From Ciborinia camelliae (taxonomy: Eukaryota > Ascomycota > Leotiomycetes > Helotiales > Sclerotiniaceae), in contig JANPYM010000001.1 of the NCBI GenBank assembly GCA_025890175.1, positions 1,585,004 through 1,649,003 on the forward strand: a stretch of DNA of 64,000 bases, written 5' to 3'. Under the pieces are notes generated by a model. That model was given only the letters and a program-made list of their open reading frames with translations, searched no databases and had not been told where the DNA came from. Below, in pieces: positions 37,151 through 46,716 of the stretch (its first letter is position 1; each line of letters begins with the position of its first letter). The position numbers were made by a program, and so were the translations under genes.

Positions 37151-38170
37151 TAAAAGGAGTATATGTTGTGTGTTATGTATAAAAGTGTGCGACAAAGGGC
37201 ACGAGTGCCAATATGAGGAGGAGTGGAAGTGGAATTTTTGCGAATAAGAGCTTCGTGAACAGAAGAAGCTCCAAGGCGGAACCCGAAATCGATACCGAGA
37301 AGACAAGTCCGTTGTAGTCGTCACTACTTGCCAATATGGACAAGAACCGGTGAGGATCGAAAGAGTCGCGGGATCGAGGAAGAATGTAGTTTCCGACTGG
37401 AGTTTGGCGCCGAGTTTGAATCGAGGGAGTGGGGTTGGAAAGATACAAATCCGGATCCGAGAAAATGATCGCAAGAGTTTTTTTGTGGGGTTTTCTCTTT
37501 TGAATTGTTTTTGGGATTTTCTTTGGGTTTCTGGGGAAGTCGTCACCAGGGATATAGTCATGGTGGTAAACTTTTTGTTGACGAAAGAAAGGCGCCGATA
37601 TGAACCGAGACCGAAATGCAATCCTTTGCAGGACGAAGCCGAATGAGTGCGGGGTAAGAGTTTGTGAGATCGCCGCCGCATGATGAATAGACAAGGAAAG
37701 ACCTTTTTTTGTAGGGTTTTCTTTTTCAAGTATTTTTGGGTTTGAAATGTCAGAATATGTGGATATATTCTTACGCCAATGCCGGCACTGGCGGTAATTT
37801 CTGCTTTTTCAATTGTTTTGTGGTGATGGGACCGAGTCGGTGTATTTTTGGTATAACAGTAGCGTTCACGCAGTAGCAGTAGCTATTGGAAAGTACTTTC
37901 GAGACTCCGAGACCTGATGGACCTTTTCAGGCCGAGAGTGCGGGTAGCAACCGAACCGGGGAGGAGATCCTTTTAGGATGGAGACACCGGGGAACGAGAA
38001 CAAGCCGAAGAACTATGTGCCGATATTCCGAGTCAAACAGAGAGTTTGTGGGTTTGTTGGCAGAGTTTGAGTAAATCCCATCCAGAGCGAAACCCAACCA
38101 AACCAGTATAAATTAGATAGTCGATATCGAACAGTAAAAGACAAAGAATAAGGATTTCTGCCTGGGATCC

Positions 38171-38224
38171 CTCAAGAGCGTCCACCTTAAGCTTCCCAGA
38201 CTCAAGGTTTCCTGGCTCTCTCAG
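38171..38224. repeat. X element, copy 3
   Basis: More diverged copy: arms AGAGC (38175-38179) and GCTCT (38215-38219), inner stem CCTT (38185-38188)/AAGG (38204-38207) plus two more pairs around an A-C mismatch. TTTCCTGGCTCTCTC is kept. It lies about 220 nt downstream of the stop codon of the 1194-aa minus-strand gene, possibly in its 3' UTR. Confidence 0.65.
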
Positions 38225-38440
38225 GTGCGAGAAATGAACTTATTCTTGTATCTGTGTAGATTCGAATCGAGTAAGATAGAAAGTTGTGAGGGGTTTCGGT
38301 TGGTTGGTGATAAGCTTTCGCAAGGTGGGATTTCAAATCAGTTCTGCGAATGGTTTACCGCAGTCCATTGAGTTGTTGGCACTTCAATGTTTGGCTATGA
38401 CTTGGAAACTATTAGCATTATCTGAAGAGAGAGGCCAGAA

Positions 38441-41400
38441 CTAAAGATTTACCTGAACAGCCAGATCCTCCTCATCATTGGCGTCCTCCACATCACCATC
38501 ATTCTCCGCATCATCAACGATCTCTTTCTCAGCGTCTGTTTCTCCCTGTGGATTACCATGGGAATTGACGTCTGAGTGAGTGTGGCCAGCAGGGGAAGCA
38601 GCAACTGAAGGCCCATCCTCAGATGGGGCAACAACCGCAGGGGCACCTTGCACTGCAAAAGCAGAAACCGAGGACGAGCTTTGCACGGCAGGCGTAGCTA
38701 CAGACTTGACTTTCTTGAAAGGGCGAAAGTCTCTGTAGAACGGGTCCGAGTCCGAGTCATCGCTGAAGCGACCTCTCTTCTTGGATGGTGGTGGAGAAGG
38801 TGAAGAAGTCAGGCGGACAGGGTTAAGGGGTGCAGCCAGAGGAGCAAGACGAGGGGCAGCAAGGTGAGCAAGACGAGCAAGACGGGCAAGACGGGGGGCA
38901 GCGAGAGGAACAGCAACAGGAGCAGCCAGAGGAGCAAGACGAGCAAGACGGGGGGCAGCGAGAGGAACAGCAACAGGAGCAGCCAGAGGAGCAAGACGAG
39001 GGGCAGCAAGGTGAGCAAGACGAGCAAGACGGGCAAGACGGGGGGCAGCGAGAGGAACAGCAACAGGAGCAGCCAGAGGAGCAAGACGAGCAAGACGGGG
39101 GGCAGCGAGAGGAACAGCAACAGGAGCAGCCAGAGGAGCAAGACGAGCAAGACGAGCAAGACGGGGGGCAGCGAGAGGAACAGCAACAGGAGCAGCCAGA
39201 GGAGCAAGACGAGCAAGACGGGGGGCAGCGAGAGGAACAGCAACAGGAGCAGCCAGGCTAGCACCACACTGTCCACACATACCGTCATATTGAAGGGTAT
39301 GTCGACAATCTTGAGGGATATCTGGACTAGGTTCTCTGAACCTATGATTGTTGACAGGTGGCTGAGGCAACTTCCTACCACACTGACCACATGTGCCATC
39401 GGCGAACACGGTTCTGTGGTAACAACCTCCTGGAGGGGGAGTTCGGTCGTCATCATCGTCAATAATGGGAGGATCATTGTTGAGCGGTTCAGGAGCCGTG
39501 TTCCTATGACAGTAGCAGTCGGATCCATTACACTTACCGCCAAACACACGACTGTGTGAGCAAGATACTCCTGACTCCGAAGATTCTTCATCGGATTCAT
39601 AATCCGAGAAATCTTCTACAAGATCTTGTTCGCCACAGAGTTGACAGGCTCGGTATTCGCCATCAACTACCCACTCGTGTGGGCAGTATTGTGGGAAGAA
39701 TGGCTCCGAATCTTCCTCTTCCTTAATCGCAGGAGAATCTGAATAATCCTCGTTGTTGACAAGGTCTTGGTAAGACAATTCTGCGCCGCAATCTTGACAC
39801 GTTCCATCACGAATTTCGTCATGTGGACAAGCCTGTTGTGGAGCGGAGGCAACCAAATTTCCAGCAGCAGGTGGTGGGGAATAATTGTCGTCGGAATCCT
39901 CGCCATTTTGGTCATTATTGTGCTGTGATAAATGTCAGTTCTGCAAATGATTATTGAATACAGAAGGAATACTAACACCGTTCTTCGGCTTCAGATCTTC
40001 CAATGATGACTGCCTGTCCGTGGCTTGTCTTTGCTCTTCCTGTTTCTGTATATCAGCCATAATACTTATCGCCAAACCGCCATCATAGAGGGGGGAGAGT
40101 TCATTGGGGCTGCTTACTGGAGTCTCGGGTCTCGATGTTGGTTCTCGGCGTGGAGGACTTTCACGGTAGTTATCGACGTAACCGTGATACCCGTCACCCA
40201 TCTGCGTGTTACCAGGACGACCGTAGAAAGCGGTGTTGAAGTACGCATTAGGGCTAGCTCGCACAGCTTGGGCTTCTCCGTAAACTATCTCTTTTGAAGC
40301 TGGAGATAGGGATCGTGTGATGCTTCGTGTGTGGCCAGATGGTACTTGAGGTTCAGTGTCGGCTTGGAACGGATCATCAACCTCGATGCTAGGAATGAGA
40401 TCTTGCCTAAAGCTACCAGCTATCTGAGCGCTCTGCAATCTCTCTTTGAGGTATTCATTTGATTGCGCTAGAAGCTTGCACTTTTGTTCCTCAATTCTTC
40501 GAAGTTCCTCCGCTTGAGCACGACCAGTCTCGGCTTTGATGAGTCGGGGAATGGGGAATGGGCAGCTATTAACCATATTTTCGACCCACTGCGTTCCTTG
40601 CTCAACTTGAGCTATTAACTGCGTACGAGTATTCTCGCATTGCTTTTCCAGTTCCTCGCATCTGGCTTGAAGCTCCTGATTTCTACGGGAGGTGGTCGTC
40701 AATAGATCTTTCTGGTGATCGTACTTCTGCTTCAGAGTGTTGACAGTTTCCACATTTTTCTTGTGGCACTCTGAGAAATGTTCAACCCGGCCTCTCAGTC
40801 GACGAGATTCTTCCTTAGCGGCCGCAGCTTCCTGGAGAATCGTTCCATTGGGAGTTGCAAGTTCCCTCTGTGCAGCATTGAACTTCTCCAGGAGTTCCTT
40901 GTACTCGCTACTCTGGGTAACGTCGAGTCTCGCAAGACGGTTTTCCTCCTTTAGGGCAGTGACTTCTTTCAAAGTACCCTCATGAACGGCAACAAGTTCA
41001 AGATGCTCCTTTTGCACTTTCCTAAAAGCGCCCTCCCACATCTTGGAATTCTTGGTCCAATAGGCCTGCTGACCCTCAAGGTAGATCATCTTCTGCTGAT
41101 TCCCACTGCGAAGGTCCCAGATAATGTCTTGAGCGCGCCATCTGTCGACAAACCTCTTCTTCTCCGCCTCCAGATTAGTAAAGACAGCCAGTTCTGCCTT
41201 CACCCGATTAGTCTCGGCCCTAGCCTTGTCAATCAGGTCAGACTTGGCGTCATTTGAGAAGAAGAGTTGTTCCAAGGTCTCTTCAAAACCTTCGTCCAGC
41301 GTAGAAATCTGGTTGTTGGCCTCGTTGATCAAATGATCCTTGTAGAGAAGAAGGTCAGCGATGTCTCTGCTGAGGACCATAGACTTGTTGTCATCTTCCC

Positions 41401-42282
41401 TGGTGTTCACAATTTCTCGGATCATATCATTGAGATAAGCGAGACGGTCAACTGTGAAATGTTGTGCCAGGGCTTCTGACTTCTCCAAGGAAAAGTACTG
41501 AGCTTTGGATTTGGGAGAGGTCAAGTCTGATGCACCATTATCCTCTCCATTAGCTGGACTAGAAGAGGCGTTGGGGGTTGATGGCTCTGCAGCGACTGGC
41601 GTGGAAGTGGAGGGGGCCATGGTGGACTTGTCGGCCTTCTCAGCAGCAATGGCAGAAAAGTCGGTGGTGTCATTGGGATCGAGGTAGACATGCTTCTCGA
41701 TTGGATTATCCTTTTTGACAGCCACACCCAATCGTCCACTGGTGAGACCCATACCCTTGTAGTTGGCTAATTTACGAGGGCTAGATGGGTGGGGAGTGGG
41801 AACATTGTTATCGCGCTGAATCTTTCTGCGCTTCGATGAGCCAGTCGACTGATTGTCGGACTTTTCATCGCCACTGCCGTGGGCAGAATTGGCGGTCGAG
41901 CGTCTCTTGCGGTTGAAGGAGGACAGAGGTTCCATGCTTGCGACCATGGTATCGTTTGACTAAAACATGGGAGAGTTAGTAATTGCGCATCAGAAAAGCC
42001 TTTCAAAGGAAATGAAAAGTTGAAGCAACATTAAGAGAAGAGAATAGATAAAATAAAAATGAAGGTGGAGTTTGAGATAGGAAAATAGATTCGGATATCA
42101 AGTTGTGTGAAGGGGAACAGATTCGAGTATCAAGGAGTTTGAAAGGAAAAGGTCAAACTTACAGAGGTAATATCTGCAGAGGCCTCACTATTCTCGACAG
42201 GTGTCTTCTCGATGGAAGCTTGGTTGTTGTCGATAGATGCGTCCTTGGACGATGGAGTTTTGGTATTCTTCATGGAAGACAT
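38441..42282 (-). CDS. Unrecognised 1194-aa coiled-coil protein with five CxH...CxxCG motifs and Ala-Pro-Leu tandem repeat
   Basis: Three exons on the minus strand (42163-42282, 39977-41959, 38441-39922) join in frame. Residues 1-~190 are disordered with a basic, nuclear-signal-like KRRK patch. About 190-540 is helical coiled coil (EAEKKRFVDRWRAQDIIW; NQELQARCEELEKQCENTR). About 540-720 is disordered. Then five cysteine motifs follow: C733-P-H...C743-x-x-C746-G, C781...C797, C822...C839, C868...C882 and C907...C920, most fitting C-x-H-x(5-7)-D-G-x-C-x-x-C-G, a plausible zinc-binding knuckle. Residues about 922-1066 are six copies of LAAPVAVPLAAPRLARLA with variants. The C-terminus is acidic. 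I recognise no known family; a nuclear or scaffold role is only a guess. The C-terminal stop follows a possible donor (CAG|GTAAAT), so an extra 3' exon is not excluded. Confidence 0.72.
38830..39261 (-). repeat. In-gene minisatellite encoding Ala-Pro-Leu-Val repeats
   Basis: A tandem array with a base unit of about 57 bp, six main copies plus shorter RLA/LAH variants arranged in a higher-order pattern. Unit lengths are multiples of 3, so copy-number change keeps the frame of the 1194-aa protein. Other frames on both strands also stay open: Gln/Glu-rich and Ser/Lys/Arg-rich on plus, Leu-rich on minus. Confidence 0.92.
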
Positions 42283-42537
42283 CTTGAATAAAATAATTTC
42301 TGTAGAGAGAAATTCAAAAGTTAATGGTAAGAAGGTTCGATACTAAAGTTTCAGTGTAAATGGAAGTCAAAGTAGTTCTTGAAAGACGAGGAGTTGTCAA
42401 GTAGTACTTGGTATGAAGGTGTGTTGTTAAGTAACAAATTTGAATTTGGGTATCTTGTTGTGTCGAGAGGATGTAGATGGGAAGTTTTTCTGTGGATGTA
42501 GAGAGCCCTTTTATGTAGAAGAGCTGGTCTAAAGATC

Positions 42538-42579
42538 GCTAGCGCGGGTTGTATTGTAGCTAGCGCGGGCTATATTGTA
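42538..42579 (-). promoter_or_regulatory. 21-bp direct repeat pair upstream of the 1194-aa gene
   Basis: Two adjacent 21-bp copies share GCTAGCGCGGG followed by YTRTATTGTA (42538-42558 and 42559-42579); a third, diverged copy is GTTAGCGCCGG... at 42710-42730. They lie about 255-450 nt upstream of the ATG at 42282 and may be promoter sites. Inference only. Confidence 0.4.
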
Positions 42580-43711
42580 TCGTATTGACCTTATTGATTG
42601 TGGAAAGTTGTCTTAGTGCGTAATGCGTTTGAGCCAACAAGGTGGAGTTGGAGAGAGTCTGCTGTAGAAAGTGCTCGCGTATCAAAGTTGAAAAGCTCTG
42701 CTATTGTTCGTTAGCGCCGGTTGTATTGAATATTTTGAGGCTATTGTACTGTATATTCAATGAAAACACTTCTCGCTTAGCAATCTATGGCTCCTATCCA
42801 ACTAAAATCACAAGAATTGTGGCGGGCAAGTTGCTTCTGTACTATTCCAATGGCTACTGCTGCTGTACAAGAATTGATCTAAGCAGCTACGATCTTTTTT
42901 GATTTGTAATTGAAAAGAAGTTGAGTCATTGCAGGAAGTAGGTAGAAAGTTGATGCTATTCAGAAACCGTGCCAACTTCTTTTTGGAAGACGATTGGACG
43001 TTAAATCTCAACCAATTCCCTTTGGTGAATAGTAATATTCTTTAGTATGGAGGACTGCGCGTATATATATGACACACATAGCAGAGGCATGTTTAGTAAT
43101 GCCTTCATATGAATGATTAGTCTGGAATGGAAAGGCCTGAAGTCCAAGTTGCTCTGCATCATATTCAGTGATTAAGAGTGAATACGTGATTCTTCACATT
43201 TCGGAAAGTCAAGGCGCTTAGGTCAAGAATTCAAATTGCATGGAATACCGGTTTCAACGAGGTTGGGGATATTTTTCGCATATGTTAGTTTCGCAGAGGG
43301 TTTCTGAGGGCAAAATAAAAACCTGGCAGTTGTTCAATTCTTACTTTGATCTGGAGAAGTAAACGAGAGGCAATGTACTGTCTAATGTCACAAATAGAGG
43401 GATCCAGGATAGCAGAGGAAGAAGCATAATGAATCCTTAAGATATAACATAACTTCTTGGTCCGACCCAATATATCGAATACTCTAAAATAGACCAACCA
43501 TTACTATCTGAAACTGATGCCATCAGTGATAGTTCCCATCATGAATCGTGGACATCAAGACCATGCACAACCAACCAACCATCAATCGCCATGCCCATCA
43601 AAAACCGATGAATCTGCATCTGCAATCCCAAATCTCGAGATTCATACCCAAGTATCAAGACCATCCATAACTACCAATTCCAGAAACAAAGTCTCAAAAC
43701 TCCACCACCAC

Positions 43712-43852
43712 ACCATACGGGTATCACTATGAACTCGGGGACCACACCCGAGAGCTGCGGCACATATGGGCGTAACAAAGGAAAAAACTGCAAAAGAAAT
43801 AAAAATCAGACGCATTGAGGGGAGACGCCCCCAAAATGGAATACGTATCAAG
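43712..43852. repeat. Y element, copy 2
   Basis: CCATACGGGTATCACTATGA is followed by stem CTCGGG (43734-43739)/CCCGAG (43747-43752), then AGCTGCGGCACATATGGGCG. Downstream, GGGGAGACGCCCC (43819-43831) precedes CCAAAATGGAA. Compared with copy 1, both stem arms differ but remain complementary, and the spacing differs by a non-multiple of three. Confidence 0.65.
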
Positions 43853-44132
43853 ATTTCGTACTCGTTCCCACCCCCTAGAACTCCACTGTATCCAACCAAA
43901 GACATATATCGATAGTTGAATTGACGCAGAAAGTCAGAAAGTCGAGAAGGAAATGGGTATCGAGGGAAAAAGTCCAGAGAGTCCTCCAATCATACAGCAT
44001 ATAATTTATCTATAACAAATGTGTTTGGTTTGTATGGATGCGATTAAGCACAAGGTAGACCGCCAGCCTTATTATGGAAGATGCGAATAATGGTATGGAA
44101 GTCATAGAGGAAACCAAAATAGAACTATTTTG

Positions 44133-44830
44133 GAGTCGCAGCGAGGAATTCGATCGGAGCAAACCCAAATTATGCCATGCCACAGCGAGAGAAATATGTA
44201 TAATATTGGGTAATTTGGTCTGGACACGGTCGGTTGAGTGGTATCTTGAGTTTAAGAGTCGTCATATGGAACTTGATCTCAATAAAACCAACGTATACCA
44301 TTCTGCAGAAGAATATGTAGGATATCGAGATGTTGACCGGAAAAAGTCGAAGTGATGTCTAAACGTGGAGGATTTGCGGCGAGAAGTTGGATTGCGAATT
44401 ATGCCAAACCACAAAAAACAACATATATATACCTATAGAAGCTCGAGAAATCAACCGGAAAAAATCCATTAATATGTGTTTTAAAGTGTAAGAGTCGTAA
44501 AGAATTCGATAGGAACAAAATCGAACTATAGCATGCCGCAGAAAGATATGCAGTATCTCGAGGAATCAACCGGAGAAGATTCGACGAGTTAGTGTCTGAA
44601 TTGAGAAGTCGCGGGGATTAATTTGATCGGGACAAAATCGAATTATGGCATGCCACCGAAGAAAATCTTAGAGTCTCAAGAGAGATCAATCAGAGCAAAC
44701 TTGAAGAATGTTGTTTGCAAGTGCAGGAGCATTTGTAAAAATGTCAATTGCAATTTCGCAGAAGACGAGTTTGTGAAATCCAGAGAAATCAACCAAAACT
44801 AATTCGAAGAAGCAGTACACATTGTGCACG
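44133..44830 (+). repeat. Degenerate ~112-126-bp tandem array, possible relic of a repeat-coding gene
   Basis: About six diverged units start near 44133, 44256, 44363, 44494, 44603 and 44725. Shared words include GAATTCGATCGGAACAAAAT, TATGCCATGCCRCAG and CTCGAGAAATCAACCGGA. Read on plus, the units spell related peptides (EFDRNKIEL, CHATERY, SREINRKKFDEL) although stops and frameshifts interrupt them. That suggests a decayed gene of ~38-40-residue helical repeats, or a minisatellite with chance coding look. Confidence 0.6.
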
Positions 44831-45092
44831 GGGGTGTAGTTATGGCGAGAGATAGTCTCCATTTCTAGATTTGTTATCAAAGTGTCTCAAGTCTCTGTCA
44901 GGACGTCTCCCTTCAGATTCAAAGAGAACTTGATAACATACTCAAGACTGATATGCTTGAGCTTGTAATGCGGAGCGTGTTATGGTAGGATGATGGTAAG
45001 ATATAGATTCGATTCAACGCTTCTTAATATGGGTTTCTGGTATCTGAACTTCCAGGAATACCTAGATTGAAGATTCGAAATTATTACTGTTG

Positions 45093-45153
45093 CCCATCAG
45101 AGCTGAATCCACCTTAGTCTGGCCAGGACTAAGGCTTCCTGGCTCTCTCCGGG
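45093..45153. repeat. X element, copy 2
   Basis: Arms AGAGC (45099-45103) and GCTCT (45142-45146); inner stem CCTTAGTC (45112-45119)/GACTAAGG (45127-45134), loop TGGCCAG. Relative to copy 1 the inner stem differs on both arms but pairing is preserved. It lies about 290 nt downstream of the stop of the 404-aa minus-strand gene. Confidence 0.75.
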
Positions 45154-45446
45154 TATGAGTAACATCTGCTGTTGATGGTCTCGTTGCGGTTCTCTCCCGA
45201 TTTTTGTTCTGCATCAGAATTGATGCTCGACGCGATGGTTCTCCACCTGTTATTTGGTTGTGATCGATAGTGCTTCAAATTGCTTGGAACCGAAAAATCA
45301 TTTCTCTGCGAGGGAAATAAAGTCAGAACCTGATCAAAGCAGCCAGTGGTCTTCAGGAATACCATTGAAACATAGTTGTGGGAAGAATACGTACCTTCTG
45401 ATTTAATGGCCCAGTCACCACAGTGGCACAGGAAGGTCTGCATCAT

Positions 45447-46716
45447 CTATTCGGAATCTTCTGAATATTCGCTCCCTTCTGAATCTTCTGGGGCGAACCG
45501 ACTCGTAAGATTAATCATCGATCTTCTAGGATTATAAACATATCCTGCCTGTTTTGCTGTTAGGTTAAAATCCCATCTTCCTTTTTTAACAGGTGCCGGA
45601 ATAGCTACTGCAGCAGGTGCTGGAGCAGATGGTGGGAGAGGTACAGGGAGAGGTGCTGGGAGAGTTGCTGGGAGAGGTGCTGAGAGAGGTGCTGGGAGAG
45701 GTGCCGGTGCCGGTGTAGGTGCTGGCGTAATAGAGTCGGCATCTTTTTCAATCGAGTCTATGAGAATGTCACACTCTTTAACAACATCAGCAAGATAATC
45801 TTCGATCTCGGCTACTTCCTCATCATCGGCTGCTTTTTGAATGGCAGCCAACTCTTCGGTGGTGATATTGGGCTCACCGTAGTTGTGAGATATGAAGAAT
45901 GGTGTCTATGATGTGTTAGCAAAGACATTACGACTTGATGATGAGGAGGAGATTGATTACCTTGCGACCTTCAAACAAGACATAAGATGCCCCTCTATCC
46001 TTCACCATCTCATACTTCTGTTCGAGTTGGTACATCTTCTCCTCCAAGTCGTCATGTCTTGCACAAGAATCCATATACTTCTGCTTATACTTTTTGACTC
46101 GAGCTCCCTTGGATCTAATCTTTCTCTTCATTGCGGCAGCAAACTCGGGTCGTATATCAACTTCAGGTCGACGAAGAAATTCTTCCTTTCCTCTGGCTTG
46201 CTCGCGAAGGTGTTCTTCCCGAAGTGCACCTTCGAGACGAAGCTTTTCGCTTTCCTCAAGCTTTGCTTTCAATGCTGCTATCTCGGCATCTTTCTGTTGC
46301 AAGAGTAAGACAACGGCAGGATCTTCTCTTCCCTCTGAGATGAGAAATTCTGAAGAAGCGGGAGATTGGGTGTCCTGAGCCACAGGATCAACTATACGAC
46401 CACCGTTGGCTAGACGGGGAAGCGGAGTGTAGGTGTCAAGGTTGTCGGATAAATGGTTAGTAGGGACGGTGTCAGTTGTATTATTGACGCGAGAGCTGGT
46501 AAACCGCAATGGCTTTGATGGTGCGACTTTTCGTGGAGATATTGGTGCCTTGGGAGGAGAAAAGGGTGACCTTTCACGCTTGGTAAATTTGACGCGTTTG
46601 GTGGGTTGTTCTTCTTCATTTCCAATATACCCATGGCTACGCTTGAGGCTCAAAGAGCTTGAGGCGTCCATGGTAGAAGAACTAAAAGATGAGGTACAAG
46701 GAGCAGAGGAAGTCAT
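45447..46716 (-). CDS. Unrecognised 404-aa coiled-coil protein with Pro-Ala tract
   Basis: Two exons (45961-46716 and 45447-45905, minus strand) join in frame. Residues 1-~125 are Ser/Pro-rich and disordered with basic KRVKFTKRER patches that could be nuclear signals. About 125-245 is a strongly charged coiled coil (QQKDAEIAALKAKLEESEKL; DLEEKMYQLEQKYEMVKDR). Exon 2 begins with an acidic helix (ELAAIQKAADDEEVAEIEDY), then a Pro/Ala/Leu repeat (PAPAPLPAPLSAPLPATLPA), a short basic patch and an acidic Ser/Glu tail. No catalytic motif. Overall architecture (disordered basic N-terminus, coiled coil, Ala/Pro-Leu repeat, acidic end) parallels the 1194-aa gene 3 kb away, and both have an X element downstream, so distant paralogy is possible but unproven. 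Confidence 0.65.

Larger units (their letters stand above)
35612..38440. other. Gene-poor region carrying X1, Y1 and X3 elements
   Basis: No supported gene. Left part has ATTAATGATCAATGG-like direct words (36170-36215). It contains two copies of the X motif and one copy of Y (separate entries). A 205-codon minus-strand frame (37112-37729) overlaps Y and has an implausible composition, so I do not call it. Parts (37330-37470) faintly resemble the degenerate repeat units at 44.1-44.8 kb. Confidence 0.5.
42283..45446. other. Region between the two coiled-coil genes
   Basis: Contains the promoter side of the 1194-aa gene, the Y2 element, the degenerate repeat array and the X2 element (separate entries). 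I support no intact gene; a 93-codon frame at 44074-44355 is part of the repeat array. Confidence 0.5.

Noticed and set aside
37112..37729. 205-codon minus-strand frame
   Set aside because: Ser/Phe/Arg-rich with no plausible fold and overlaps the Y element; more likely chance openness.
38830..39559. Plus-strand Gln/Glu-rich and Ser/Lys-rich frames opposite the 1194-aa gene
   Set aside because: They are shadow frames of the minisatellite; the minus-strand frame continues into non-repetitive coding sequence and splices in frame.
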